This document shows positions 26,399-35,369 of a stretch of DNA of 64,000 nt, one piece after another. The notes under the pieces are model-generated. The model was not told where the DNA came from. It saw nothing but the letters and a program-made list of their open reading frames with translations, and did not search any database. Where the stretch lies: assembly GCF_009707325.1 (NCBI RefSeq), contig NZ_CP046103.1, positions 1,351,810 through 1,415,809 of the forward strand. Reading direction: 5' to 3'. Position 1 is the first letter of the stretch. Each line of letters opens with the position of its first letter. This DNA comes from Pseudomonas sp. IB20 (lineage in GTDB: Bacteria > Pseudomonadota > Gammaproteobacteria > Pseudomonadales > Pseudomonadaceae). The translations under genes were made by a program, and so were the position numbers.

Positions 26399-28012
26399 TC
26401 AGGCTTCGATGCCGAGCATATCCCGCGCCAACGCCTCGGCAATCCGAATCCCGTCAACGCCCGCCGACAGAATCCCACCGGCGTAACCGGCGCCTTCACC
26501 GGCTGGGAACAGGCCTTTCACGTTCAAGCTTTGCATCGATTCGTCACGGGTAATCCGCAGCGGCGACGAAGTGCGCGTTTCGATACCGGTCAGCACCGCG
26601 TCATGCAGCGAGTAGCCCTTGATCTGCTTCTCGAACGCCGGCAACGCTTCACGAATCGCTTCGATGGCAAAATCCGGCAGAGCCAAGGCCAAGTCACCCA
26701 TGGACACGCCAGGTTTGTAGGACGGTTCCACACTGCCGATAGCCGTGGACGGCTTGCCAGCAATGAAGTCACCTACCAGTTGCGCCGGTGCCTCGTAGTT
26801 GCTGCCACCGAGGATGTAGGCGTGGGACTCCAGGCGCTCCTGCAACTCGATACCCGCCAGCGGGCCACCTGGGTAATCCACTTCAGGCGTGATGCCGACC
26901 ACGATGCCGGAGTTGGCATTGCGCTCATTACGCGAGTACTGGCTCATGCCGTTGGTCACCACGCGGTTCGGCTCGGACGTGGCCGCCACCACCGTGCCGC
27001 CCGGGCACATGCAGAAGCTGTAGACCGAGCGGCCATTCTTGGCGTGGTGCACCAGTTTGTAGTCGGCCGCGCCGAGTTTCGGGTGCCCGGCGTATTTGCC
27101 CAGTCGCGCGGCGTCGATCAGCGACTGCGGGTGTTCGATACGGAAACCCACCGAGAACGGCTTGGCCTCCATGTACACGCCACGCCCGTGCAGCATGCGG
27201 AACGTGTCGCGGGCGCTGTGGCCCAGGGCCAGGATCACGTGCTTGGAGAGGATCTGCTCGCCGCCGTCGATCACCACGCCATTCAACTGGCCGTCTTCGA
27301 TCAGCACATCGGTGACGCGCTGTTCGAAACGCACTTCACCGCCCAGGGCGATGATTTGCTGGCGCATGTTTTCCACCACGCCGGTCAAGCGGAAGGTACC
27401 GATGTGCGGCTTGCTGACGTAGAGAATTTCTTCCGGCGCACCGGCTTTGACGAACTCGTGCAGCACTTTGCGACCGTGGAATTTCGGGTCCTTGATCTGG
27501 CTGTAGAGCTTGCCGTCGGAGAAGGTCCCGGCGCCGCCTTCGCCGAACTGCACGTTGGACTCGGGGTTGAGTACGTTTTTGCGCCACAGGCCCCATGTGT
27601 CTTTGGTGCGTTGGCGCACTTCCTTGCCGCGTTCGAGGATGATCGGCTTGAAGCCCATCTGAGCCAGGAGCAGCCCGGCGAAGATCCCGCACGGACCAAA
27701 ACCCACCACGATAGGCCGTTCGACGAGGCCCAGCGGTGCCTGGCCTACTACTTTGTAGCTGACATCCGGCGCCGGGTTGATGTTGCGATCATCGGCGAAC
27801 TTGAGCAGCAGGGCGGCTTCGCCCTTCACGTTCAGGTCGACGGTGTAGATGAAGCACAGCTCCGACGACTTCTTGCGGGCGTCGTAGCTGCGCTTGAATA
27901 GGGTGAAATCGAGCAGGTCATCACTGGCGACGCCCAGGCGCTGCACGATGGCTGGCCGCAGGTCTTCTTCGGGATGGTCGATGGGCAGCTTGAGTTCGGT
28001 GATTCGTAACAT
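26399..28012 (-). CDS. NAD(P)/FAD-dependent oxidoreductase (COG2509 type)
   Basis: A 537-residue flavoprotein. An N-terminal domain of about 95 residues (KRSYDARKKSSELCFIY) precedes the FAD-binding Rossmann motif VVGFGPCGIFAG (near residue 102) and ILERGKE. The C-terminus has the second dinucleotide-contact GLFPAGEGAGYAGGI. This N-terminal extension is typical of the uncharacterised FAD-dependent dehydrogenases of COG2509. Substrate unknown. Monocistronic. Confidence 0.9.
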   Translation of the reverse strand: MLRITELKLPIDHPEEDLRPAIVQRLGVASDDLLDFTLFKRSYDARKKSSELCFIYTVDLNVKGEAALLLKFADDRNINPAPDVSYKVVGQAPLGLVERPIVVGFGPCGIFAGLLLAQMGFKPIILERGKEVRQRTKDTWGLWRKNVLNPESNVQFGEGGAGTFSDGKLYSQIKDPKFHGRKVLHEFVKAGAPEEILYVSKPHIGTFRLTGVVENMRQQIIALGGEVRFEQRVTDVLIEDGQLNGVVIDGGEQILSKHVILALGHSARDTFRMLHGRGVYMEAKPFSVGFRIEHPQSLIDAARLGKYAGHPKLGAADYKLVHHAKNGRSVYSFCMCPGGTVVAATSEPNRVVTNGMSQYSRNERNANSGIVVGITPEVDYPGGPLAGIELQERLESHAYILGGSNYEAPAQLVGDFIAGKPSTAIGSVEPSYKPGVSMGDLALALPDFAIEAIREALPAFEKQIKGYSLHDAVLTGIETRTSSPLRITRDESMQSLNVKGLFPAGEGAGYAGGILSAGVDGIRIAEALARDMLGIEA

Positions 28013-28118
28013 GACGGGATCCGGTAGGCGGCGGACAAAAAGGCCGGCTGTTTTGCAAACCGGCGATTATAAGCCCCAATGGCGGTTTTTCGTCATGTTA
28101 AAACAGCGCAGGGTTGAA

Positions 28119-28790
28119 TCAGTCGTCGCGCGAACCGCCAAACGCTGCGCAACCACGCTGTACCTGGCCGTTGACACGCAACTCGGCGGTCATGTGTTGC
28201 AAGCTGCCGCTCACTGGGTCGATGCAGCGTTGCGGGGCCACCCACAGTTCGATGTGCTGGTTATTGGCTTCGGTCATCAGGTTGAAACGGCCGTCACCCA
28301 GTTGTTCTTCCACAAAAGGCACCGCCAATGGCGGCTGGCCTTCGCGCTGCAGCACCATGCCCTTGGCCGTGACGTTCATCGCCCAGGCCGGTTTATGGCC
28401 GTTGGCCCGTAGAATCATGCGCTTGAAGTCCGGGTCGTTGCAGGCCGAGGTCGAACGTTCCATGCGATAGAGCTGTTGCAGTTCCACCGAGCCCTGGGTG
28501 CCGGTGGCGACCCCGGAGAACTTGCCGCGCAAGTCGGCAAACAGCGCGCCTTGCTGACCGGCCAGTGAGGCGGCTTCCTGCAGGATGCTGGTGCCACCGG
28601 TGTCGTTGACCACGTAGTTGCGCTTGTCGCCGCAAGGCTGGAACAACAGTTTGTCGCCGACTGCCGTCAGCTCACCCTGCATACGGGTCATGCCAACGGT
28701 CGACGGCTTGGCCGGCTCGCTTTCGAACATCTGGCAAGCGGTGAACAGGGGCAGCAGGGCGAACAGAACAAGGGTACGGGCGGCGCGCAT
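28119..28790 (-). CDS. COG3650-type envelope lipoprotein
   Basis: A 223-residue protein with signal peptide and lipobox TACQ (C19). A copper-resistance NlpE-like or COG3650-like beta domain follows (GELTAVGDKLLFQPCGDKRN), then a C-terminal domain with conserved cysteines (STSACNDPDF, PQRCIDP, RGCAAF). In related pseudomonads such proteins are annotated only as membrane proteins. Function unknown. Confidence 0.75.
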   Translation of the reverse strand: MRAARTLVLFALLPLFTACQMFESEPAKPSTVGMTRMQGELTAVGDKLLFQPCGDKRNYVVNDTGGTSILQEAASLAGQQGALFADLRGKFSGVATGTQGSVELQQLYRMERSTSACNDPDFKRMILRANGHKPAWAMNVTAKGMVLQREGQPPLAVPFVEEQLGDGRFNLMTEANNQHIELWVAPQRCIDPVSGSLQHMTAELRVNGQVQRGCAAFGGSRDD

Positions 28791-28876
28791 TTATTGGGTC
28801 TCCAAACAAGTGCCGCCACGTTACGCAGGCTGGCGTAGCATCACAAGTCAGTTATATGAACGGATGACGAGGAACC

Positions 28877-29476
28877 TTAACCGACGATAAAGGTCTGGCC
28901 AGTCTGCAAGCCCTCGACGCTTTTCGCGTAGGCCAATGCCACATCGGCGCCCGGAGCGGGTTTGTAGCCACGGAAGTACGGCGCGTAGCTGCCCATGGCT
29001 TCCAGCAGGACTGTCGGGCTCACGGAGTTCACGCGCAGTCCGCGTGGCAACTCGATTGCCGCCGCTTTGACGAAGGCGTCAAGTGCGCCATTCACCAGTG
29101 CCGCGCAGGCGCCAGTACGGATCGGGTCACGGTTGAGAATGCCGCTGGTGAAGGTGAACGAGGCGCCATCGTTGGCATATTCACGACCGATCAACAGCAG
29201 GTTGACCTGGCCCATTAGCTTGTCGCGCAGGCCCAGTTCAAAATCGCTTTCGCTCATTTCACCCAACGCCACGAACTTCACGCTGCCCGCCGCGCAGATC
29301 AAGGCATCGAACTTGCCTGTCTGTTCGAACAGCTTGCGGATCGAAGTACTGTCACTGATATCCACCTGGAAGTCGCCGCTGGTGCGACCGATGCTGATCA
29401 CTTCGTGACGCTGAGCCAGTTCTGCCTTGACTGCCGAGCCGACCGTGCCGCTGGCACCAATCAATAGGATTTTCAT
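28877..29476 (-). CDS. Atypical short-chain dehydrogenase (Lin1944-like)
   Basis: A 199-residue SDR with an intact cofactor motif, LLIGASGTVGS (residues 4-14), and CAAG near residue 65. The YxxxK catalytic pair is not visible: the position after FTSGI reads ALVNGALDAFVKAA, so asparagine or alanine stands where tyrosine is expected. This matches the Lin1944-like SDR group, noted for missing the usual active site. It is divergent from a LysR gene 103 bp away, which probably controls it. Reaction unknown. Confidence 0.88.
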   Translation of the reverse strand: MKILLIGASGTVGSAVKAELAQRHEVISIGRTSGDFQVDISDSTSIRKLFEQTGKFDALICAAGSVKFVALGEMSESDFELGLRDKLMGQVNLLLIGREYANDGASFTFTSGILNRDPIRTGACAALVNGALDAFVKAAAIELPRGLRVNSVSPTVLLEAMGSYAPYFRGYKPAPGADVALAYAKSVEGLQTGQTFIVG

Positions 29477-29579
29477 CGTGCTGTTCCTCCAGGGGTAAGT
29501 GAAGTTTCAGTCTAGTGTGGCTTTTCCCGTGGATAAACGTGCTAATAGGCAACCTTTGGTTTTAAAATGGAAACAATCC

Positions 29580-30494
29580 ATGAGCGAGATGGATGACCTG
29601 GCGGCCTTTGCCGTTCTGATCGAAGCCGGCAGTTTCACCGTGGCAGCCGAGCAACTGGGGTGCAGCAAGGGGCAGTTGTCCAAGCGCATCAGCCAGTTGG
29701 AGGCGCAGTTTTGCGTGGTGCTGCTGCACCGCACCACCCGTAAGCTCAGCCTGACCGCAGCCGGTGCGGCACTGTTGCCCCAGGCTCAGGCGCTGGTGGT
29801 ACAGGTGGAACGCGCACGTCAGGCATTGGCGCGGCTCAAGGACGATTTGGCTGGGCCGGTACGTATGACGGTTCCGGTCTCGTTGGGGGAAACCTTCTTC
29901 GATGGCTTGCTGCTGGAGTTTTCCAAGCAGTACCCCCAGGTGCAGATCGAGCTGGAATTGAACAACAACTACCGAGACTTGGCGCGCGATGGGTTTGATT
30001 TAGGCGTGCGCTCGGGGGCTATCGAAAATGAGCGCTTGGTGGCCAAGCCGCTGCTGGCCTGGCACGAAATGACCTGCGCCAGCCCGGCCTACCTGGAGCA
30101 ACACGGCGAACCGCTGACCCCGGCGGACCTGGCCGCCCATACCTGCTTGCTCAACAGCCACTACAGCGGGCGTGAAGAGTGGCTGTACCACCAGCAACAT
30201 GAACTGCTGCGGGTGCGGGTCAGCGGCACGTTTGCCTCCAACCACTACAACCTGTTGAAAAAAGCCGCGCTGGTGGGGGCCGGTATCGCCCGCCTGCCGT
30301 CCTACGTTTTACCCGCGGAACTGGCTGACGGCCGATTGCGCTGGCTCCTGCGTGATTATCAGACGCGGCGCATGCCGATGTACTTGGTTCACCCTTACCA
30401 AGGCGGCTTGCCGCGCCGCACCCAAGTGCTTGCAGACTACTTGGTGGATTGGTTCAAGCGCAGCGGCGAAGCGCTGGATCGTCTTCAGCGATAG
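29580..30494 (+). CDS. LysR family transcriptional regulator
   Basis: A 304-residue LTTR. The start MSEMDDLAAF places the helix-turn-helix (AAEQLGCSKGQLSKRISQLE) at residues 23-42, as usual. The effector domain spans about 90-295. It belongs to the short-spacer CrgA/AaeR-like group that commonly regulates a divergent SDR or oxidoreductase; the SDR at 28877 is the likely target. Its 3' end overlaps the convergent DoxX gene by 10 bp. Confidence 0.92.
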   Translation: MSEMDDLAAFAVLIEAGSFTVAAEQLGCSKGQLSKRISQLEAQFCVVLLHRTTRKLSLTAAGAALLPQAQALVVQVERARQALARLKDDLAGPVRMTVPVSLGETFFDGLLLEFSKQYPQVQIELELNNNYRDLARDGFDLGVRSGAIENERLVAKPLLAWHEMTCASPAYLEQHGEPLTPADLAAHTCLLNSHYSGREEWLYHQQHELLRVRVSGTFASNHYNLLKKAALVGAGIARLPSYVLPAELADGRLRWLLRDYQTRRMPMYLVHPYQGGLPRRTQVLADYLVDWFKRSGEALDRLQR

Positions 30495-30970
30495 CGGCGT
30501 GCAATCAGGTGATCGATGGACAAGCAGCCTGGGCCCTTGGCGACCAATAGCAACAGCAAGGCGATCCAGGTGCCGTGGGTTGGGTAGGCGTCCGGGTAAA
30601 CGAAGAGTTGAATGGTCAGGGTCATGCCGATCAGGGCCAGGGCCGAGAACCGTGTGGCAAAGCCTACCAGGATCAGCACCGGGAAAAAGTGCTCGGCAAA
30701 CGCGGCCATGTGCGCGGCCACTTCCGGTGACAACAAGGGCACGTGATATTCACTGCGAAACAGCGGCAAGGTTGATGCGGCCAGTCGCGGCTCGCCGAAC
30801 TGGAAGGTGCCGCTGATCAGGTCGATGGCAAAGCCTTCAACCTTGGTTTGCCCGGACTTCCAGAACACCGCCGCAATAGAAAAGCGTGCGACAAAGGCGA
30901 TCAGGCTGTAGGGGATTTTCTCGAGCAGTGCGATGGCCCGTTTAACCAGGCAGGAAGGGGTGGCGTTCAT
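30485..30970 (-). CDS. DoxX family membrane protein of the bufferin operon
   Basis: A 161-residue protein with four membrane helices. The start [10 protein letters not shown] overlaps the bufC stop by 4 nt. FSIAAVFWKSGQTKVEGF near residue 35 is the DoxX opening. DoxX proteins end many DUF692 operons (for example HvfD in hvfABCD). A redox or electron-donor role for the modification, or a role in copper handling at the membrane, is only inference. Confidence 0.88.
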   Translation of the reverse strand: MNATPSCLVKRAIALLEKIPYSLIAFVARFSIAAVFWKSGQTKVEGFAIDLISGTFQFGEPRLAASTLPLFRSEYHVPLLSPEVAAHMAAFAEHFFPVLILVGFATRFSALALIGMTLTIQLFVYPDAYPTHGTWIALLLLLVAKGPGCLSIDHLIARRYR

Positions 30971-31743
30971 GGCGATACCTTTTGTTCTGTGTGCAAATGA
31001 GTGATGGCGTCGTGGCTGATCAGCAGGGTCAGGCATTGGTTAAGGTCGAATTCGGCTGAGGCTTGGAGGGCATGTTCCACTGCCTCTTCAAGCGGCGTGC
31101 CGTGGTTCAGGCTGTTGATGAACGCGACCGAACCGCTGTCGATGGCGAAGACCTTGACGGCCAGGCCTTGTCGCAACACCAGCGCGCTTTGGGCGTGCCA
31201 GGGGTCCAAGGTGGCCAGGCCGCCCTCGGTCTGGTGCGCAGCCCACACTGCCACCACTGCATAAGCGCAATTCAGCGTGGCCAGGGATGGATGCAGTTGC
31301 AGGCGCAGTTGTCCCAGGTCTGTCTGGCCTTGCAGTGCTTGAACAATGGCTTGCTGTTCCAGCGGCTGGGTATCCACCGCGTGATAGGCGCGCACCCGCA
31401 GGCGCTCAAGCCTTGCGACATCGGCCAGGTAGGGCACGCTGGCGGCCGGTTCAAAGTCCTGGATGAACGCGCCAAATTCGTTGCCGTACTCGCTGATCAG
31501 CGGACTGGTGGGCGGGCACGCCTGTAAAAACAGCCCAGCCATGGCGCGAAAAAACTCATCGCCGACTAACTGCAAGGTCACCGGGTAAGCCGTCGCCAGG
31601 GCGTTGATCAACGCGCTGTGGACATTGTTGCGATACACCGCAAAACGGCTGGCCGGGTCGGCGCCGTTGCTGCTGAACAAACCGTCGGGGCAGGCCTGGC
31701 TGGGGTCAATCAAGGCATTGGCAAACGCAGCGTGAAGGCTCAT
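30967..31743 (-). CDS. bufC: BufC/HvfC-type MNIO partner protein (DUF2063 DNA-binding-like domain)
   Basis: A 258-residue protein with N-terminal DUF2063 ([23 protein letters not shown], residues about 33-55; the domain runs to about residue 95) and a C-terminal domain. Although the domain was first called DNA-binding, in MNIO systems this protein binds the precursor peptide and presents it to the iron enzyme. Both of its ends overlap their neighbours by 4 nt (bufB upstream, doxX downstream), so BufB and BufC should be made in step. Confidence 0.9.
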   Translation of the reverse strand: MSLHAAFANALIDPSQACPDGLFSSNGADPASRFAVYRNNVHSALINALATAYPVTLQLVGDEFFRAMAGLFLQACPPTSPLISEYGNEFGAFIQDFEPAASVPYLADVARLERLRVRAYHAVDTQPLEQQAIVQALQGQTDLGQLRLQLHPSLATLNCAYAVVAVWAAHQTEGGLATLDPWHAQSALVLRQGLAVKVFAIDSGSVAFINSLNHGTPLEEAVEHALQASAEFDLNQCLTLLISHDAITHLHTEQKVSP

Positions 31744-32618
31744 ACGCTCACCTGCGCCAGATGCCAGTCGGCGTGCTGGGCTTCGGCGTGCAGCACACTG
31801 AACGCTGGCACTTGGTTATCTCGCTCGATCAACGTGGCCATCGGGCCGGTGCGCGTGAGGACCTGTTCGTACAGTTGCCACACGGCGTTATCGATGGGTG
31901 CGCCATGGTCATCGATCAGCAGGCGGTCACCCAGGCTGTCAGTGTCTTCGGCGAAGCCGGCCAGATGAATTTCACCGACGGCGTGCAAGGGCAGCGCGTC
32001 AATGTAGGACAGTGGATCGCGCTGGTGATTGATGCACGACACGTAGACGTTGTTGACGTCTAACAGCAGGCCGCAACCGGTGCGGCGAATGATCTCGCTG
32101 ATGAAGTCCGTCTCGTCCAGCGTGGAGCGCTGGAATTGCAAGTAGGTCGACGGATTCTCGAGCAGCATCGGCCGCTTGAGCGTGCTTTGCACCTGGTCGA
32201 TGTGTTCGCACACCCGGTTCAAGGTGGCGACGTCGTAGGCCAGGGGCAGCAAGTCATTGAGAAACACCGGGCCGTGGCTGGACCAGGCCAGGTGTTCGGA
32301 AAAAGACTGGGGTTGATAGCGTTCGATCAGCGTGGCCAACCGTGCCAAGTGCTCACGATTTAACGGCCCTTCGCCGCCGATGGACAGGCCTACGCCGTGC
32401 AGCGACAGCGGGTACTGTTCGCGGATCAAACCCAGGTAGTGATGGAACGGGCCGCCGGCCACCATGTAGTTTTCGGCGTGTACTTCAAAAAAACCGATGT
32501 CGGGCGAGGTATCGAGCACTTCAATGAAGTGCTCGTTCTTCAGCCCAAGCCCGGCCCTGTGAGGGAGGCCGGGCACCTGAGCCGGTGAGACCGTGTGCTG
32601 GGGAAAAAGCGTCATCAT
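31740..32618 (-). CDS. bufB: BufB, MNIO (DUF692) multinuclear iron oxidative enzyme
   Basis: A 292-residue TIM-barrel enzyme of the DUF692/MNIO family. Candidate iron ligands follow the family order: [55 protein letters not shown] and LIERD. MNIO enzymes use two or three irons to convert cysteines of a precursor to heterocycles (oxazolone/thioamide or thiooxazole). Here the substrate should be the BufA1 peptide encoded 24 bp upstream. All metal-binding positions I expect are present, so the enzyme is probably active. Confidence 0.95.
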   Translation of the reverse strand: MMTLFPQHTVSPAQVPGLPHRAGLGLKNEHFIEVLDTSPDIGFFEVHAENYMVAGGPFHHYLGLIREQYPLSLHGVGLSIGGEGPLNREHLARLATLIERYQPQSFSEHLAWSSHGPVFLNDLLPLAYDVATLNRVCEHIDQVQSTLKRPMLLENPSTYLQFQRSTLDETDFISEIIRRTGCGLLLDVNNVYVSCINHQRDPLSYIDALPLHAVGEIHLAGFAEDTDSLGDRLLIDDHGAPIDNAVWQLYEQVLTRTGPMATLIERDNQVPAFSVLHAEAQHADWHLAQVSV

Positions 32619-32642
32619 CAGTACTCAGGCTGCGGGCTGTTT

Positions 32643-32942
32643 TCAGGATTTGGCGGTGAAGGCCGCTTCCTGGCCGAAACCGGTTGGCGAGGTGGAGCTT
32701 GGGGTTTTAGCGCAGGTGCCGGCTGGGACCAGTTTCCAGGCGTTGGCCTGGTCTTTGACTTTGGAGGTGCCGGCGCAGGAAGTGCCGGCGCCTGCGGCGC
32801 AATCGTTCTTGCCGGCTTCAGCGATGCCGAAGCATTTGTCCATTTTGGCGTCGTCGGCGTGGGCCATGTTCGACATTGCGGACAGGCTCAGGGCCGAACC
32901 GAGGGCCAGGATCAGGGTAGCGGCGGACAGTTTCGTGGTCAT
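32643..32942 (-). CDS. bufA1: BufA1 bufferin precursor (DUF2282)
   Basis: A 99-residue precursor. A Sec signal peptide (cut after NMAHA, residue about 29) precedes a core with four cysteines, C37, C48, C56 and C77, in the pattern [22 protein letters not shown]. This is the DUF2282 bufferin 1 pattern. After modification by BufBC, bufferins are exported to the periplasm and bind copper. The core ends with a Ser/Thr/Ala-rich tail. It is the first gene of the operon bufA1-bufB-bufC-doxX. No ECF sigma factor gene accompanies it, unlike many such operons. Confidence 0.93.
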   Translation of the reverse strand: MTTKLSAATLILALGSALSLSAMSNMAHADDAKMDKCFGIAEAGKNDCAAGAGTSCAGTSKVKDQANAWKLVPAGTCAKTPSSTSPTGFGQEAAFTAKS

Positions 32943-33013
32943 GGTGTATCTCCAGCATTGAGGGTGGGTAAGGAAGCGTTTTTGCTTGCTTACCCCTCTA
33001 GAGTCAAGGCTTC

Positions 33014-33328
33014 AGGTTGCGTTACAGCAGGTAGCAAATAAATCTTCGATGGGCAGCAAAATAGTGCAGCGAGCCTCAGTCTTCAGGTATCGGCGGTCCT
33101 GCTGGCGCTTGCTGTACGATCGAGCAACGGGCGAAAGTGCTTGCGACCAATAAGGAGCTTTGCGTTGAACAAGGTTGCGTTACAGCAGGTAGCAAATAAA
33201 TCTTCGATGGGCAGCAAAATAGTGCAGCGAGCCTCAGTCTTCAGGTATCGGCGGTCCTGCTGGCGCTTGCTGTACGATCGAGCAACGGGCGAAAGTGCTT
33301 GCGACCAATAAGGAGCTTTGGCGTTGAA
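33014..33328. repeat. 158-bp tandem duplication between bufA1 and the MFS gene
   Basis: Bases 33014-33171 recur as 33172-33328 and onward, identical except that the second copy has one extra G (GCTTTGGCG against GCTTTGCG). The unit contains upstream sequence plus the RBS and first three codons of the MFS gene. It also duplicates CTGCTGTAACGCAACCT (minus strand, 33014-33030 and 33172-33188), which in the left copy lies about 70-90 bp before bufA1. The 381-bp gap 32943-33323 consists of the bufA1 leader and this duplication. Confidence 0.96.
33165..33311 (+). other. 48-codon upstream reading frame created by the duplication
   Basis: In the left copy, AAGGAG (33152-33157) and TTG-AAC-AAG, the duplicated start of the MFS gene, read on through the second copy for 48 codons. 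The frame ends at a TAA (33309-33311) that overlaps the RBS of the intact MFS gene. If translated it would be a leader peptide coupled to MFS translation. It has no family resemblance, so expression is uncertain. Confidence 0.45.
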
Positions 33329-34565
33329 CAAGCGGTTTACAGATTTTTTCATCAGCAGGAATTTTTCATTCCTATGGCTGGGGCAAGCGCTTGCATCGTT
33401 TGGCGAGTTTGTTTTTGAAAGCACGGTCATCGTCTGGCTGGTGACGGACTTGTTTCACAACAGTGCCTTTTTACCGACGGCGGTGGGCCTGGCAGTGGCG
33501 GCCTCGGCCATCCCGCGTGTGTTGGTGGCGCCACTGGCCGGAGCCTGGGTTGATCGAATGGCCCCGCTGTACGTGATGATCACCGCGGATGCTATCCGGG
33601 TGCTCAACTTCCTGATCTTTTTTGTGATCTATTCGCTGGCAGGGCTTGATCAGATGCAAGTGCTTGCCGGGGTTCTGCTGCTGTTGTTGGTTAACAGCAC
33701 CGCTGCGCAATTTTTCAACCCGTCGCGTCAGGCGATCATGCAGGTGGTCATCCCGTCTGCGCGACGCGTTGAAGCCTCAGCCAAGGCGATGTTTTCTTTG
33801 ACGGGTATTTCAGTGTTGTCGGCGTCTCTTGGGCCGGCGTTATTTGTGTGGGTAGGGCCTGCTGTGGCACTGCTGATCAATGTGCTGGCCTTTACGTGTT
33901 CGGCACTCTGTATCGCCTCCACCCAAGGCCTGTGCAGGACGTTGCTGGCCGAGCAGCAACGGTTGCCGTTCTGGCACGGGCTGCTCGCGGGGCTGCGGTT
34001 TTCGTGGCGGCACGCTTCCATTCGCACGCTGCTGGTCGGTGTTGCGTTGTATGGGTTTTCGCTCGGGGTGAACAACGTTGCATTGTCCTTGTATGCATTC
34101 AAAACCCTGGGCCTGAGCCCTTATGAATACGGCCTGATACTGGCGGCGTTCCCAGTGGGGGGCTTGATTGCCGCCGTGCTGGTGCGGCCGTTGCTGAAGT
34201 CATTGAGTACACGTCAGGCATTTACTATTTCGTTGCTGTGCATGGGTTTCAGCTACCTGGCGTACTCGCTGCATCCGCCGTTTTACCTGGCTTGGGCGCT
34301 GATGTTCTGCTACGGGCTGTTCTTTTCGGTGTTTGCGATTGTTCAAGGGCCGATGCTTCAAGAAGCTGTGCCTGAGGGTTATATGGGGCGTGTATCGGCA
34401 ACGGTCACGCCCGTGCTGGCCATCGCATCGCTCACCGGTACGCTGGTGTGTTCCCAGACGTTGAACCTGGCGCAGAGCGTTATCGGGTATTTCGATATGC
34501 CGCTGGACGTGTATGGCCTGTCTATCTTTCTCGCTGCGGGCTTGCTGCTCACGGGGGTGGGTTGA
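33324..34565 (+). CDS. MFS transporter (EntS/MFS_3-like)
   Basis: A 413-residue, 12-helix transporter. I start at TTG (NKRFTDFF), 8 nt after AAGGAG; an in-frame TTG two codons earlier is too close to the RBS. The motif AGAWVDRMAP near residue 72 is the loop 2-3 signature of the family. Related proteins export siderophores, macrolides or other small molecules. It is divergent from the bufferin operon, but a functional link is not shown. Its upstream region has been duplicated. Confidence 0.88.
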   Translation: MNKRFTDFFISRNFSFLWLGQALASFGEFVFESTVIVWLVTDLFHNSAFLPTAVGLAVAASAIPRVLVAPLAGAWVDRMAPLYVMITADAIRVLNFLIFFVIYSLAGLDQMQVLAGVLLLLLVNSTAAQFFNPSRQAIMQVVIPSARRVEASAKAMFSLTGISVLSASLGPALFVWVGPAVALLINVLAFTCSALCIASTQGLCRTLLAEQQRLPFWHGLLAGLRFSWRHASIRTLLVGVALYGFSLGVNNVALSLYAFKTLGLSPYEYGLILAAFPVGGLIAAVLVRPLLKSLSTRQAFTISLLCMGFSYLAYSLHPPFYLAWALMFCYGLFFSVFAIVQGPMLQEAVPEGYMGRVSATVTPVLAIASLTGTLVCSQTLNLAQSVIGYFDMPLDVYGLSIFLAAGLLLTGVG

Positions 34566-34630
34566 TGCTGGCCGGCCAACGGGCGAGCAAAGGTCAACTT
34601 GCCGCGACGCTCTAAACCGCAATAAAAAAA

Positions 34631-34650
34631 ACGGCCCGAAGGCCGTTTTT
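34631..34650. terminator. Bidirectional terminator between MFS gene and livF
   Basis: ACGGCC-CGAA-GGCCGT with T5 on plus and T7-T8 on minus, between two convergent genes. Confidence 0.9.
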
Positions 34651-34666
34651 GGTTGACGCCAATGGC

Positions 34667-35368
34667 TCAGCCACCGAGATAAGCTTCACGCACTTTCGGG
34701 TCCGTCAGCAATTGCTCACCTGTACCCTGCATCACCACCCGGCCGTTTTCCAGCACGTAGGCGCGGTCGGCGATTTTCAGCGCCTGGTTGGCGTTCTGCT
34801 CCACCAGGAACACCGTTACACCGTCCTTGCGCAGTTGTTCGATGATGTCGAAGATCTGCTGGATGATGATCGGCGCCAGGCCCAGGGACGGTTCGTCCAA
34901 CAGCAGCAGCTTGGGCTTGCTCATCAGCGCCCGGCCGATGGCGAGCATTTGCTGCTCGCCGCCGGACATGGTGCCGCCGCGCTGGCTGAAGCGCTCCTTG
35001 AGCCTTGGGAACAGGTGCAACACCTTGTCCATCTGCTCTTGGTAATCGCCCTTGTCGGTGAAGAACCCGCCCATGGACAGGTTCTCCTCCACGGTCAGGC
35101 GCGAGAACACGCGACGGCCTTCGGGCACCACCGCAATGCTCTTGCGCATGATCTGCGAGGACTGCTGGCCCACCAGCTCTTCACCCATGTAGCGGATGCT
35201 GCCGCTGTGGGCCTGCGGTGAACCGCACAGGGTCATCAGCAAGGTCGATTTGCCAGCGCCGTTGGCGCCGATCAGCGTGACGATTTCACCTTGGCGCACT
35301 TCCACGTTGATGCCGTGCAGGGCCTGGATCTTGCCGTAGAAAGTGGAAACGTTTTCGAATTGCAGCAT
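34667..35368 (-). CDS. livF: Branched-chain amino acid ABC transporter ATPase LivF (BraG)
   Basis: A 233-residue ATPase: Walker A GANGAGKST (near residue 35), Q-loop, signature TMSGGEQQMLAIGRAL and Walker B KLLLLDEPSLGLAP. The sequence GLAPIIIQQIFDII is typical of LivF. With LivG it powers the LivHM permease for leucine, isoleucine and valine. Last gene of the operon, 1 bp after livG. Confidence 0.95.
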   Translation of the reverse strand: MLQFENVSTFYGKIQALHGINVEVRQGEIVTLIGANGAGKSTLLMTLCGSPQAHSGSIRYMGEELVGQQSSQIMRKSIAVVPEGRRVFSRLTVEENLSMGGFFTDKGDYQEQMDKVLHLFPRLKERFSQRGGTMSGGEQQMLAIGRALMSKPKLLLLDEPSLGLAPIIIQQIFDIIEQLRKDGVTVFLVEQNANQALKIADRAYVLENGRVVMQGTGEQLLTDPKVREAYLGG

Positions 35369-35369
35369 T

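Noticed and set aside
26219..27901. A 560-codon plus-strand frame antisense to the FAD oxidoreductase
   Set aside because: Composition is that of a reverse-complement frame (His/Arg/Gln-rich) and it runs out of a REP element; no motif.
32943..33020. ECF sigma or MerR-type promoter for bufA1 (GTAACG and TTGACTCTAGAGGGG)
   Set aside because: Suggestive, but spacing and -10 elements do not fit a consensus well enough to report as a site.
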